A DNA stretch of 44,029 nucleotides from an uncultured Labrenzia sp. (GCA_937911395.1 CALDSI010000325.1:1-44029); one strand, 5' to 3'; numbered from the stretch's first letter, positions 18,808 through 28,186 are shown. The notes: a model not told the origin generated them from the letters alone. Program-made: numbers and translations.

Positions 18808-18953
18808 TTATGCCGTTTGCTTGCCGCCGGACCCGGCGGATTTCTTGAATGTCTGACCGCGGGACTGTCATCAGAATTCGGTGCCGCGGTCAACATGTCT
18901 AAAGTGAACTGTTTCTACCCTGCTGTTTAATGCGCAGAGTGGGGGCCGTAAAG

Positions 18954-19694
18954 CTATTGTGTGCGGGAATCGGGGCCGGAAACCGAGAGTTCCGTGATGC
19001 CTCTATCCCAGATTTCCATCATCCGGAGTGCATCCGGGTTGTGGCGGCTGAACATAATGTAAACCGGTATCGTCCGGAACGGCGCACTGCGGTCGATGTC
19101 ATCCATGTCGTTTCCAAGAAACTGCCGGCCTTGAATGTCACCGGAAACATCATTTTCGATAAAGATATCGGCTCTGTTGTGGAGCAGCATTTTCCAGGCT
19201 TGTTCCTCGGTTGCAACCGTTTGGAACACTACACCTGCCTTGTTCAGAACTGTCTCATACCAGTACCTCTCCACACCCACGACCGTGAGGGAGCGGGATT
19301 TAAGCTCACCGAATGAAAGCGGCGGCAAACCGTTCGGAAAGCGGTCCTTACGGAAGAAATAAACATCATTCAATTGATCGAGTGGCTGCTTTGGATAGAT
19401 GAAGTCGGCTTCTCGTTCTTTCAAATAGGACCAGGAATAGGTTGCCGGCAGTGTTCCGACCTTTGTCAATTCAAGAGCCAGGCGCAATGGAAAGAATTCC
19501 AGTTATAACGTATGGCCCTGGGATTCAAAGGCTTCCGAAATCAGTTGGCTATGAATCCCGTAATCTGGAGCATTGCTGGCGATGAAGGGAGGCCACTCAC
19601 CGACAGCGAACGAGAACTCTTCCGAAAGCGCTGGAAGCGTCGTAATAATGGACAATATTGCCAATGTATAAGAAGAAAACCATCTCCAAAACAT
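18954..19694 (-). pseudogene. extracellular solute-binding protein (SBP_bac_3-like), interrupted by an in-frame TAA
   Basis: Two ORFs on the minus strand, 63 aa (19503-19694) and 177 aa (ending 18954), are in the same frame and separated by a single TAA at 19503-19505. Read through, the 246-codon frame gives a signal peptide (MFWRWFSSYTLAILSI), then FAVGEWPPFIAS, GIHSQLISEAF, LEFFPLRLALEL and WSYLKEREADFIYP. That is the normal order of a periplasmic polar-amino-acid-type binding protein. ATG 19694 has GAGG upstream. No transporter permease is adjacent. The TTG start given in the ORF track for the second part is probably not used. Confidence 0.8.
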
Positions 19695-19950
19695 CCGAGA
19701 ACCTCAGCAAAAATGCACACCTTACTTAATATCTGGACTGCAAAGAAAAGGTAAAACATTGGTCCATCATTGTTTTATTGATCTGAATGAGAACGAAACC
19801 AGTTATACGACAAAGCAGAAAACTCTTTGGATGTTGCGGCAGCCTGCAAATAGGGCCGGCTGGCTGGGTTTTTCATGTCTCCCCTTGCTGCGGGTATGAC
19901 CTGAGTATATGTCACTAAAAACGACCAATCCCCAGATCAGAGCAGTCTTC

Positions 19951-20622
19951 ATGGCATCCGTTGTAGATCAGCTTTCCAGCGTTCTTTCAGACATTCGCAA
20001 GGCAGAAACAGAGTATGGCCGGCCCGAAGGCGCGGTGACCTTGATTGCCGTGTCCAAGACGTTTGAGGCAGATGCCATCCGCCCGGCGTTGGAGACAGGT
20101 CATCGGGTATTCGGTGAAAACCGTGTTCAGGAAGCCATGGGAAAATGGCCGGGACTGCGTGGGTCCTATGGCGGGATTGAATTGCATCTGATTGGCCCGT
20201 TGCAGTCCAACAAAGCAAAAGAAGCCGTCGCGACGTTTGATGTCATTCACACGGTGGACCGACCGAAAATCGCGAAGGCTCTCAAAGCTGAAATGGATAA
20301 GCAAGGTCGAGATCTTCCGTGCTTCATCCAGGTGAATACCGGAGAAGAACCGCAGAAAGCTGGAATACCGCCGAAAGAGGTCAATGAATTCGTGAAGGAA
20401 TGCAAGGAGATGGTCGGTTTGAACATCGTCGGACTGATGTGTATCCCGCCGGTGGATGAGGCTCCGGGGGAGCATTTTGCGCTTCTTCAGAAAATCGCCG
20501 GGCGCAACGACCTGTCTCAGATCTCAATGGGGATGTCGTCTGACTACGAGACCGCCGTTGGGTTTGGCGCAACCCATGTGCGTGTCGGATCCGCGATCTT
20601 CGGATCCCGGGATTACACCTAA
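19951..20622 (+). CDS. YggS/PROSC-type pyridoxal-phosphate homeostasis protein
   Basis: This family binds PLP without known catalysis and balances vitamin B6 and amino acid pools. PLP would attach to Lys36 in AVSKTF (numbered from ATG 19951). HLIGPLQSNKAK, IQVNTGEEPQKAG and SMGMSSDYETAV are family signatures. The ORF extends to 19909, but alignment with the usual start supports MASVVDQL (223 aa). Neither start has a strong ribosome site. Confidence 0.92.
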   Translation: MASVVDQLSSVLSDIRKAETEYGRPEGAVTLIAVSKTFEADAIRPALETGHRVFGENRVQEAMGKWPGLRGSYGGIELHLIGPLQSNKAKEAVATFDVIHTVDRPKIAKALKAEMDKQGRDLPCFIQVNTGEEPQKAGIPPKEVNEFVKECKEMVGLNIVGLMCIPPVDEAPGEHFALLQKIAGRNDLSQISMGMSSDYETAVGFGATHVRVGSAIFGSRDYT

Positions 20623-20682
20623 ATCTCCGTCCGCCATATTGCGGTCTGAAATTGCTACTTTTGACAATATTTTGACCAAGAC

Positions 20683-20707
20683 GTGACCGCCGAAGCCTGG
20701 CGGTCAC
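20683..20707. other. perfect 9-bp hairpin after the YggS gene
   Basis: GTGACCGCC pairs with GGCGGTCAC around a 7-nt loop, with no T-run. It may stabilise the 3' end of the yggS transcript or be a protein site. Confidence 0.45.
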
Positions 20708-20843
20708 AACAATGCCCCAACAGTTCCTTTGAGCGGCCTTTTGGCCGTCCCGATCTCAAATCAGTGTTCTCTCGCTCCGGTTCACCGGCCGCAGGGGTCT
20801 GGTTGAGCGACGGAGCACAAAGACCAAAACTGGAGGTCATATC

Positions 20844-21074
20844 ATGTCCAAGTCTCTCGCAGCTGCCGTGCTTTTCGGTGCCGTTACCGCTTCTTCAGCG
20901 GTATTTGCTCAGGGCATGTCTTTTGATGTTGTCGATAGCGACCGGGACGGATTTGTCAGCTTTGATGAAGTCACTGCCGTCATGCCGGATGTAACAGAGG
21001 ATGCCTTCAAGGCAGCCGATGCCAACCAGGACAACCTGCTCGACCCGGCAGAATTCTCGGCTGTTCAGCCGTAA
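20844..21074 (+). CDS. small secreted EF-hand protein
   Basis: The 76-aa protein has a Sec signal peptide (MSKSLAAAVLFGAVTASSAVFA) and two EF-hand calcium loops, DSDRDGFVSFDE and DANQDNLLDPAE. GGAGG precedes the ATG by a suitable distance. A periplasmic calcium-binding or buffering role is inferred from the motifs. No partner gene is evident, and it is flanked by a hairpin and a terminator, so it is probably monocistronic. Confidence 0.85.
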   Translation: MSKSLAAAVLFGAVTASSAVFAQGMSFDVVDSDRDGFVSFDEVTAVMPDVTEDAFKAADANQDNLLDPAEFSAVQP

Positions 21075-21133
21075 CTGGCTTGGGTGGATCGTAGCTTTCG
21101 GACCGCGGAAGGTGCGCGGTCCGCCCAGTAGGG

Positions 21134-21173
21134 ACCATCGCCGGGAGAGGTCACGCCGGCGATGGTTCTCTTT
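21134..21173 (+). terminator. terminator after the EF-hand gene
   Basis: The perfect 11-bp stem ACCATCGCCGG/CCGGCGATGGT has an 11-nt loop and is followed by TCTCTTTGTT. Confidence 0.75.
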
Positions 21174-21323
21174 GTTCAGGCGTTTTTTGACCGACATTGA
21201 GGTTCAAAGAAAAAACATCTGAAAAACAATGATTTAAATCTTTTTGCCTTGCGAGACGGACCCTGTATCTTTGGCCAAGTGGTCAGGGATTTGTTGACCA
21301 GAAAATTTTCGTTTGCCAGACTG

Positions 21324-21341
21324 CCTCCCATAACTGGGAGG
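21324..21341 (+). promoter_or_regulatory. hairpin covering the dctP Shine-Dalgarno
   Basis: CCTCCCA pairs perfectly with TGGGAGG around a TAAC tetraloop. The 3' arm is the ribosome-binding sequence of the gene starting at 21347. A second hairpin (TGGTCA/TGACCA, 21280-21300) lies upstream in the presumed leader. Initiation would require melting of the stem, so translational control is plausible but inferred. Confidence 0.6.
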
Positions 21342-21346
21342 AAATC

Positions 21347-22339
21347 ATGAAACTATTCACGTGGGCTCTAGGAGCCGCGATGGCGCTTGGTGTGACTGCC
21401 GGCTCATCCTTTGCGGCTGATACAACTTTGCGCATTTCGTTGCAGTTGCCGCTTACAAGCCACCTTGGTCAGAACCTGACCTTGTTCAAGGAAGAAGTGG
21501 AGAAGAACTCCAACGGTGATATCGCGGTCGAAATCTACGATTCCGCGCAGCTGTATAAAGACAAGGAAGTGCCGGCTGCTGTTGGGTCCGGCGCGATCGA
21601 GATGGGCGTGGCGTCCCTGACCCGATATGTCGGTGACATTCCGGCTGTCGATATTTTCTATCAGCCATTTCTTTTTGATACCGAGGACAAGGTCCGTGCA
21701 GCTGTTGCTCCAGGATCTCCTGTCCGCGGACCGCTCGATGAGGCCATCAAGGACACCGGGTCCACGGTTCTGTGGTGGCAGGCCTATGGTGGTGCGATCA
21801 TGCTGTCTCAGGACGGACCGATCAAAACACCAGAAGACATGAAGGGTAAAAAAGTCCGGGTCTTCGGCAAGACCCTCGGCGATTTCGTCACCGCTGCGGG
21901 CGGCGCTCCAACGCTCATTTCCGGATCCGAACAGTACCTCGCCTATCAGCGCGGCACAGTCGATATCGGCATGACCGGCGTTTCCGGGGTCAAGTCCCGG
22001 AAGCTTTGGGAAGTCATGGACACCATTACCGTGACCAACCACGCGGACATCGAGTTCATTGTCGTTGTGAACACGGATTTCTGGAATGGCCTGCCTGAGG
22101 CTCATAAGGAGATCATTCAGGCTGCTGCTTTGACAGCGGAAAATGATGTTCGTGACCGCATGTCCCAGATCGAGGCGGATGCGTATGCAGCTGCGGAAGA
22201 AAACGGCATGTCCGTTTACAAGCCGACAGCTGAGGAAATCTCTGCCTGGAGAGCGGTCAGCCAACCGGTTTACGACGCTTATGGCGAAAAAGCCGGTGAC
22301 CTTGGCAAGCAAGTCATGGACGCGGCGCAGAAGCTTTAG
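21347..22339 (+). CDS. dctP: TRAP transporter solute-binding protein (DctP family)
   Basis: This periplasmic protein captures an organic acid for the DctQM membrane subunits. A signal peptide ends near SSFAA. The mature part has the DctP pattern: TLRISLQLPLTSHLGQNL, FKEEVEKNSNGDIAVEIYDSAQLY and the ligand-binding GKKVRVFGKTL with its conserved Arg. The length (330 aa) is typical. It begins the operon dctP-lysE-dctQ-dctM-lyase. The substrate is unknown; the downstream lyase hints at a C4-C6 carboxylic acid. Confidence 0.93.
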   Translation: MKLFTWALGAAMALGVTAGSSFAADTTLRISLQLPLTSHLGQNLTLFKEEVEKNSNGDIAVEIYDSAQLYKDKEVPAAVGSGAIEMGVASLTRYVGDIPAVDIFYQPFLFDTEDKVRAAVAPGSPVRGPLDEAIKDTGSTVLWWQAYGGAIMLSQDGPIKTPEDMKGKKVRVFGKTLGDFVTAAGGAPTLISGSEQYLAYQRGTVDIGMTGVSGVKSRKLWEVMDTITVTNHADIEFIVVVNTDFWNGLPEAHKEIIQAAALTAENDVRDRMSQIEADAYAAAEENGMSVYKPTAEEISAWRAVSQPVYDAYGEKAGDLGKQVMDAAQKL

Positions 22340-22350
22340 GGCGTTTCGAC

Positions 22351-22995
22351 GTGTATATCGTTGAAGCCTATGCGGCGGCCCTGATCCTCACGGTCGCCGC
22401 GCAAGCTGCGCCAGGTCCAAACCTCGTTGCCGTTGCCGCTGCCGCCTTGGGGCAAGGTCGGCGTGCAGCCGTTTACGTCACCCTTGGCGTGGCTTCTGGT
22501 GTTCTTGTTTGGGTTACGGCTGTAGCGTTCGGTCTGGCTGTCTTATTGGATCTTTTTCCGGCTGTGTTGACAGCCATGAAGATCCTCGGGGGCTGTTATC
22601 TTCTTTATGTGGCTGCCAAGGCGGCGCGTTCGGTTTTATGGCCATCGTCTGGTGGGATGATCCGGGCTGCCGGTAACAAAACGTCTGATTTCAAAAACTG
22701 GCGGTTCGGTTTGTTCGTTGTGCTGAGCAATCCCAAGGCCGGCTTGATGTGGATTGCTGTTGCATCCTTTCTGTTCGGTCAGGGTTTAGAAGCACCAACC
22801 GTTCTTGCTTTCGGGCCGCTTGGGGCCGTTTCAGCCTTCCTTGTCTACGGCGCTTACGCTCTGCTCTTTTCGACGGGTCGGATGACCCTGGCCTATCAAA
22901 AATTCCAACGGGGATTTGAGGCCGCATTCGCTGCTGCCTTCGGCGCAATGGGCGCTGCTCTCATTCTTTCAGGATTGCGCGAAGCGCATCGGTAA
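22351..22995 (+). CDS. LysE/RhtB-family exporter
   Basis: The 214-aa protein has about six hydrophobic segments and the family motif AAPGPNLVAVAAAALGQGRRA near residues 19-39, followed by NPKAGLMWIAVASF. Such proteins export amino acids or related small molecules. It starts with GTG 11 bp after dctP and ends 4 bp before dctQ, so it is built into the TRAP operon. Exporters are not a normal part of TRAP systems. Confidence 0.9.
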   Translation: MYIVEAYAAALILTVAAQAAPGPNLVAVAAAALGQGRRAAVYVTLGVASGVLVWVTAVAFGLAVLLDLFPAVLTAMKILGGCYLLYVAAKAARSVLWPSSGGMIRAAGNKTSDFKNWRFGLFVVLSNPKAGLMWIAVASFLFGQGLEAPTVLAFGPLGAVSAFLVYGAYALLFSTGRMTLAYQKFQRGFEAAFAAAFGAMGAALILSGLREAHR

Positions 22996-22999
22996 CAAA

Positions 23000-23494
23000 A
23001 TGACTGTTTTCTCGAAGCTGACCCTCGCTCTAGCTTGGATATCGGCGCTTTTGTTTGTTCTTGCCGGCGGCATGCTTACCTTCGAGGTGACGGCCCGGTA
23101 TCTCTTTGTCGCGCCGACCATTTGGGCTGCGGAGCTGTCCCAGCTGAGCCTCATTTGGGGCTCCATGATCGCAATGCCCTGGATCCTTGGCGCGGGGCGG
23201 CAAATTGCCGTTGATGCGGTGACCAACCAGCTCAGTCCAACCGCGCAGCGCGTCTGTCAGGGCCTTGCGATGATTTTTGTCGCGGGGTTCAGCGCCATTG
23301 TGGCCTGGAAGGGCGTTGGGAGTTTCTATGATTCCTTCGAGCGCGGCCGGACAACCGGGTCCATGCTGGATTTGCCCACGTGGGTAACGGAACTCGCAAT
23401 TCCTGTCGGCTTCGGACTTTTGTTCGTGCAGGCGCTGATTGAACTTGGCATAGCGGCCAAGGGGCCGGTTTCTCTAAGCGGAGCCGGACATTGA
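23000..23494 (+). CDS. dctQ: TRAP transporter small permease (DctQ family)
   Basis: DctQ is the small membrane subunit that links the binding protein to the large permease. The 164-aa protein begins MTVFSKLTLALAWI and has four transmembrane segments, with FEVTARYLF and the WAAELSQLSLIWGSM pattern of the family. The ORF starts at 22916, but those extra residues overlap the LysE gene; ATG 23000 is the right start. It overlaps dctM by 4 bp. Confidence 0.92.
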   Translation: MTVFSKLTLALAWISALLFVLAGGMLTFEVTARYLFVAPTIWAAELSQLSLIWGSMIAMPWILGAGRQIAVDAVTNQLSPTAQRVCQGLAMIFVAGFSAIVAWKGVGSFYDSFERGRTTGSMLDLPTWVTELAIPVGFGLLFVQALIELGIAAKGPVSLSGAGH

Positions 23495-24765
23495 CCACGA
23501 TCCTAATTCTCGCAGCTCTTTTCACGCTGCTGCTCATCCGTGTTCCCGTTGCCTTCACGCTTGGTGGACTTGGGTTGGCCCTGCTTTTGTTCGGCGGCTT
23601 CTCGCCCCTGATGGCACCACAAGCGATCCTGTCGACACTCGACGGGTTCATTCTTCTCGCCGTGCCGTTGTTCCTGCTGATGTCCAACATTTTGCTGAAA
23701 GGCGGCGTCGGCAAAGATCTCTTCTCGGCCGTTCATGCCTGGGTCGGACATTGGCCGGGCGGCTTGGCAGTCGCCACCATCGTTTCCTGTGGCATCTTTG
23801 CAGCGATTTCCGGATCGTCCGTAGCGACGGCGGCCACCATCGGCACGGTCGCGATCCCGGAGATGATCAGCCGAGGCTATGAGAAAAAATTCGTCTATGG
23901 ACTTCTTGCCGCCGGTGGCACGCTTGGGATCCTGATTCCGCCATCAATCCCGATGATCGTTTACGGCTTTGTCACAGAGCAGTCCGTGATTGCGCTCTTT
24001 CTGGCAGGTATCGGCCCGGGCCTGCTGCTCGTAGCGCTCTTCATTGCCTTTGCCATGATTTACGCCCGCTGGTTTGGCGGTTACACGCCGGAGCCACCGG
24101 CAAGTGCCAAGGAACGCATTTCGAGCACCATTCGTGCCCTGCCCTCCATGGTTCTGGCTGGCGTGGTGATCGGTGTCATCTACACCGGCATTGCCACCCC
24201 GACCGAGGCCGCGGCGATCGGTTTTGCCGTTGCGCTCTTGATCACCGGCTTTTACTTGCGGACTCTGACCTGGCAGGGTTTCAAGGAAGCAGCCTTTGAA
24301 AGCATGGTGACCACCGTTGCGATCCTCCTGATCGTTGCCGGTGCCAAGGTCTTCGGAAAAGCGATCACGCTTTACCGGATACCCCAGGAAATCTCGATGT
24401 TTATCGGTCAGAACATCGATACGCCGCTGGCCTTCATTCTGGTGGTGTCGGTGGTTCTTCTGATCATGGGTCTGGTGTTCGAAGCGCTCTCTATGGTGTT
24501 GATCATGACCCCGGTTCTGCTGCCCGCCGCGATGGCGCTCGGTTTTGATCCGATCTGGTTCGGGGTCTATATGGTGGTCATGGTGGAATGTGCGCTGATC
24601 ACACCGCCGGTCGGACTCAATCTCTATGTCATTCAGTCGGTGGCGCGATCCAGTTTGGCGGATGTCTCACGAGGGGTTCTCCCCTTTCTGGCACTGATGC
24701 TACTGAGCGTTGTCATACTGTACCTCTGGACTGATTTGGCCCTCTATATCCCGTTTAAGCTTTAA
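23491..24765 (+). CDS. dctM: TRAP transporter large permease (DctM family)
   Basis: DctM is the sodium-coupled transport subunit. It has about 12 hydrophobic segments and motifs including GIFAAISGSSVATAATIG, GGTLGILIPPSIPMIVYG and TPVLLPAAMALG. A TTG start lies within the dctQ stop region (overlap TTGA). Length (424 aa) is standard. The lyase gene begins 9 bp after its stop. Confidence 0.95.
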   Translation: MTTILILAALFTLLLIRVPVAFTLGGLGLALLLFGGFSPLMAPQAILSTLDGFILLAVPLFLLMSNILLKGGVGKDLFSAVHAWVGHWPGGLAVATIVSCGIFAAISGSSVATAATIGTVAIPEMISRGYEKKFVYGLLAAGGTLGILIPPSIPMIVYGFVTEQSVIALFLAGIGPGLLLVALFIAFAMIYARWFGGYTPEPPASAKERISSTIRALPSMVLAGVVIGVIYTGIATPTEAAAIGFAVALLITGFYLRTLTWQGFKEAAFESMVTTVAILLIVAGAKVFGKAITLYRIPQEISMFIGQNIDTPLAFILVVSVVLLIMGLVFEALSMVLIMTPVLLPAAMALGFDPIWFGVYMVVMVECALITPPVGLNLYVIQSVARSSLADVSRGVLPFLALMLLSVVILYLWTDLALYIPFKL

Positions 24766-24774
24766 GGACATTCC

Positions 24775-25647
24775 ATGCCGTCTCAGGCTGACAAACTCCG
24801 CGCCCTCCTGGCGCAAGACAAACTCAATGTGATGCCGTGCTGTTTCGATGCGTTGTCGGCAAAGCTGATTGAACAAGCGGGTTTCGGGCTGACCTTTATG
24901 TCGGGTTTTGCCACCTCCGCGTCCCGCATCGGTCAGCCCGATCTGGGCTTGATGTCTTATGCCGAAGTCCTCGATCAGGCCCGAAACATCACCGATGCGA
25001 TTGAGATCCCACTGATTGCCGACGGGGATACAGGCTACGGCAATGCCATGAATGTGCGCCGTACCGTCACCGGATTTGCCAAGGCGGGCGCTGCCGCCGT
25101 CATGATCGAAGATCAGCTTGCGCCAAAACGCTGCGGGCACACACCGGGCAAAGCCGTGGTGTCGCGTGCTGAAGCTTTTGATCGGATCCGCGCGGCGCAA
25201 GATGCCAAGGATGCTGGTGCCGACATCCTGATCCTTGCGCGAACGGATGCCCGGCATGATCACGGGCTCTCTGAAGCGATCGACAGGGCTGCAAAGTTCA
25301 AGGAGCTCGGAGCTGACATCCTTTTTGTTGAGGCGCCGAAGACTGTCGAGGAGATGCAAACCATCTGCCGCGAACTCCCAGGCCCGAAAATGGCCAATAT
25401 CGTGGAAGGCGGCGAAACGCCGGAGCTCTCCCACAAGGAACTGGAAGACATAGGGTTTTCCATTGCGGCGTACCCCCTCACTTTGATGGCCAGTGCCATG
25501 CAGGCGATGATGGGTACCTTGGCCAAGCTGAAATCGGATGAAGATCGCACCTCGGATTTGATGAACTTTACTGAACTCCGCGATCGGATCGGCTTCAATG
25601 ATTACTACGAAGCCTCAGCGCATTACGAGACGTCCAAGCGGGAATAG
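24775..25647 (+). CDS. isocitrate lyase/PEP mutase superfamily enzyme (oxaloacetate decarboxylase or 2-methylisocitrate-/dimethylmalate-lyase-like)
   Basis: The 290-aa TIM-barrel protein carries DGDTGYGN (Mg2+ binding) and EDQLAPKRCGH, the catalytic-loop motif with Cys as in lyases of this superfamily rather than phosphonate mutases. ILARTDARHDHGL follows. The reaction would be retro-Claisen/aldol cleavage or decarboxylation of a 2-hydroxy- or 2-oxo-acid. Position at the end of the TRAP operon suggests it acts on the imported acid. The exact substrate cannot be read from the sequence. Confidence 0.85.
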   Translation: MPSQADKLRALLAQDKLNVMPCCFDALSAKLIEQAGFGLTFMSGFATSASRIGQPDLGLMSYAEVLDQARNITDAIEIPLIADGDTGYGNAMNVRRTVTGFAKAGAAAVMIEDQLAPKRCGHTPGKAVVSRAEAFDRIRAAQDAKDAGADILILARTDARHDHGLSEAIDRAAKFKELGADILFVEAPKTVEEMQTICRELPGPKMANIVEGGETPELSHKELEDIGFSIAAYPLTLMASAMQAMMGTLAKLKSDEDRTSDLMNFTELRDRIGFNDYYEASAHYETSKRE

Positions 25648-25708
25648 CATTTCGGTAAATGGCGCATGCAAAGCCATGCATTGACCGGCCCTTTTGCGAG
25701 TTGGTTAG

Positions 25709-25732
25709 CCGCCTGATTGCTTGATCAGGCGG
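25709..25732 (+). terminator. probable terminator of the TRAP-lyase operon
   Basis: A 9-bp perfect stem CCGCCTGAT/ATCAGGCGG has a 6-nt loop and is followed by GCTCTTGC, a weak T tract. The remaining leuC upstream stretch also holds a small inverted repeat AGTTGA/TCAACT at 25759-25777. Confidence 0.55.
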
Positions 25733-25922
25733 GCTCTTGCGCATCTGCAATCAAACTCAGTTGAATTCAGCTCAACTCGGAATGCTTGACCTTGACGCGG
25801 AGCTGCGCCATTCACTGGACAGAATTTGGCAGTAGCCCCATTCCGGGAGACAACTGTGAGAGAACGAAGGCTGGCGGCGCGGCTTGAATACGCGAAAGGT
25901 CAGCCTGACTGAGGAGAGACCC

Positions 25923-27335
25923 ATGGCCAAGGCACGGACGCTTTACGACAAGATTTGGGACGACCACGCGGTCGACATGCAGCCGGACGGAACCGGTTTG
26001 CTCTATATTGACCGCCACCTGGTGCATGAAGTGACCAGCCCGCAGGCGTTCGAAGGTCTGCGCATGACCGGCCGCAAGGTGCGGCGACCGGGCAAGACCC
26101 TTGCCGTGGTCGACCACAACGTTCCTACGACCGACCGCCGTCATGGAATTGACGATCCAGAATCCGCTATTCAAGTGGAGACCTTGGCCAAAAACGCGGC
26201 TGAGTTCGGCGTTGAGTATTATTCGGAACTCGATATGCGTCAGGGCGTTGTCCATATCGTTGGCCCGGAACAAGGGTTCACCCTGCCCGGCATGACCATT
26301 GTTTGCGGCGACAGCCATACGTCCACTCATGGGGCTTTCGGCTCGCTTGCCCACGGTATCGGCACATCCGAGGTTGAGCACGTTCTGGCGACCCAGACCC
26401 TGATCCAGAAAAAAGCCAAGAACATGCTGGTAAAGGTCAGCGGACAGATCCCTGCCGGTGTTACGGCCAAGGACATCGTTCTGGCGATCATTGGCAAGAT
26501 CGGAACGGCCGGCGGCACAGGTTACGTGATCGAGTATGCCGGTGAAGCGATTGAATCCTTGTCGATCGAAGGCCGTATGACGGTCTGCAATATGTCGATC
26601 GAAGGCGGAGCTCGTGCAGGCCTGATCGCGCCAGACGAAAAGACCTTTGAATACATCAAGGGCCGACCGAAAGCGCCGAAAGGTGAGGATTGGGATAAGG
26701 CCGTCGCCTATTGGAAGACCTTGCACTCCGATGCGGATGCCTATTTTGATAAGGTTATCGAGCTGGACGCAGCCAATTTGCCGCCGATCGTGTCCTGGGG
26801 CTCGTCTCCGGAAGACGTTGTGTCCGTTGAAGGGGTAGTTCCGGATCCGAAAGAAATCGAAGACGAGAACCGCCGTCAATCAAAGTTCCGGGCGCTCGAT
26901 TACATGGGCCTGGAACCGGGCACGAAGATCACGGACATCAAGATCGACCGGGCCTTCATTGGTTCTTGCACCAACGGCCGCATCGAAGACCTGCGCGCCG
27001 CTGCAGCTGTGATCGGCAATCACAAGGTCGCGTCGCATGTCAGCGCGATGGTTGTTCCGGGATCCGGTCTCGTCAAAGAACAAGCGGAAGAAGAAGGTCT
27101 CGATGTCATCTTCAAGGAAGCAGGCTTTGAATGGCGTGAGCCGGGCTGCTCCATGTGCCTCGCGATGAACGCGGACAAGCTCGCGCCGGGTGAGCGCTGT
27201 GCGTCGACATCCAACCGGAACTTTGAAGGCCGCCAAGGTCACAAGGGCCGCACACATCTGGTGTCACCGGCAATGGCCGCAGCGGCCGCGATTGCCGGTC
27301 ATTTCGTCGACATTCGCGACTGGACGGCCAACTGA
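25923..27335 (+). CDS. leuC: 3-isopropylmalate dehydratase large subunit
   Basis: LeuC with LeuD isomerises 2- to 3-isopropylmalate in leucine synthesis. The [4Fe-4S] cysteines are in [11 protein letters not shown] and [11 protein letters not shown]. The motifs [11 protein letters not shown] and [13 protein letters not shown] mark the aconitase fold. ATG 25923 follows AGGAGAGACCC and gives the usual [12 protein letters not shown] start (470 aa), shorter than the ORF from 25884. leuD is not adjacent, which is common in this class. Confidence 0.96.
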   Translation: MAKARTLYDKIWDDHAVDMQPDGTGLLYIDRHLVHEVTSPQAFEGLRMTGRKVRRPGKTLAVVDHNVPTTDRRHGIDDPESAIQVETLAKNAAEFGVEYYSELDMRQGVVHIVGPEQGFTLPGMTIVCGDSHTSTHGAFGSLAHGIGTSEVEHVLATQTLIQKKAKNMLVKVSGQIPAGVTAKDIVLAIIGKIGTAGGTGYVIEYAGEAIESLSIEGRMTVCNMSIEGGARAGLIAPDEKTFEYIKGRPKAPKGEDWDKAVAYWKTLHSDADAYFDKVIELDAANLPPIVSWGSSPEDVVSVEGVVPDPKEIEDENRRQSKFRALDYMGLEPGTKITDIKIDRAFIGSCTNGRIEDLRAAAAVIGNHKVASHVSAMVVPGSGLVKEQAEEEGLDVIFKEAGFEWREPGCSMCLAMNADKLAPGERCASTSNRNFEGRQGHKGRTHLVSPAMAAAAAIAGHFVDIRDWTAN

Positions 27336-27364
27336 TTCGTCATTGACCGTTTGCGAAAATGTTA

Positions 27365-27393
27365 GGGGCGCGTCAAAGCGCCCCTTTTTATTT
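27365..27393 (+). terminator. Rho-independent terminator of leuC
   Basis: GGGGCGC/GCGCCCC with a 6-nt loop is followed by five T. Confidence 0.92.
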
Positions 27394-27628
27394 GCAAGAA
27401 AAAACTGTCGTAGCTTAGTGAATTTATCCGCATTTCGCTAAGTGATTCAGAAAGTTGTCGTTTTTGTCTCCCGAGTTTTCGACACCACCCGGCAAGGTGA
27501 AGAAATGAAATCATTGGTCTTCACAAGACTGTCACCTCGGCACTACAATACTCCCATCGCAACGGGACATTCTCTGCTGTCCGCTTGACTGGACACCAGA
27601 CGTTCTGATGAAGCGTAAGGAGTGGAAG

Positions 27629-28186
27629 GTGACGATAGCGGTATCGCCGGGGGCTCATCCGGCGTTGGTGCTCAATGCGGATTACCGGCCTTTGAGCTAC
27701 TACCCCTTGTCCTTGTGGAGTTGGCAGGACACCATCAAGGCTGTGTTTCTGGACCGGGTGAACATCGTTGCGGAATATGACGCAGCGGTCCGAAGTCCGA
27801 GCTTCGAATTCAAACTGCCCAGCGTCGTTTCCTTAAAAACCTTCGTCAAACCCAGCCGGCACCCCGCCTTTACCCGCTTCAACGTATTCCTTCGCGACAA
27901 GTTCCAGTGCCAATATTGCGGTAGCAAAGAGGAACTCACCTTCGATCATCTGATCCCACGCTCCAAAGGGGGCCTGACAACCTGGGAAAACGTGATCACT
28001 GCCTGCTCCCCGTGCAACTTGCGCAAATCCAACAAGTCCTGCGAACAACTTAAAATGTGGCCCATGCACATGCCGTTCCGCCCGACCATTCAGGACCTGC
28101 ACAACAACGGCCGCGGCTTCCCACCGAACTATCTGCACGAAAGCTGGATGGACTTCCTCTACTGGGATACCGAGCTGGAGCCGTAG
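27629..28186 (+). CDS. HNH endonuclease domain protein
   Basis: The protein has a zinc-binding HNH fold: CQYCG, then the ELTFDHLIPRSKGG core with catalytic His, an Asn in TTWENV, and a second CSPC pair. The N-terminal part (ALVLNADYRPLSYYPLSLWS) resembles single-copy HNH proteins I recall from many alphaproteobacteria. I prefer GTG 27629, since AAGGAG lies 6 bp before it and the family begins at about this point; the ORF track uses ATG 27608. The cellular role is unknown. It is a stand-alone gene with no toxin partner or phage context. Confidence 0.85.
   Translation: MTIAVSPGAHPALVLNADYRPLSYYPLSLWSWQDTIKAVFLDRVNIVAEYDAAVRSPSFEFKLPSVVSLKTFVKPSRHPAFTRFNVFLRDKFQCQYCGSKEELTFDHLIPRSKGGLTTWENVITACSPCNLRKSNKSCEQLKMWPMHMPFRPTIQDLHNNGRGFPPNYLHESWMDFLYWDTELEP

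Noticed and set aside
21354-21369. TATTCACGTGGGCT in dctP, possible parS
   Set aside because: Only TTCACGTG matches; flanks differ and the site is 9 kb from the cluster in a coding region.
25648-25922. Leucine attenuator before leuC
   Set aside because: No Leu-rich leader peptide followed by a terminator/antiterminator pair was found; the hairpin there fits the end of the upstream operon.
27629-28186. HNH gene as part of a restriction, phage or toxin system
   Set aside because: No methyltransferase, terminase, antitoxin or integrase is nearby, and the protein looks like a conserved chromosomal single gene.
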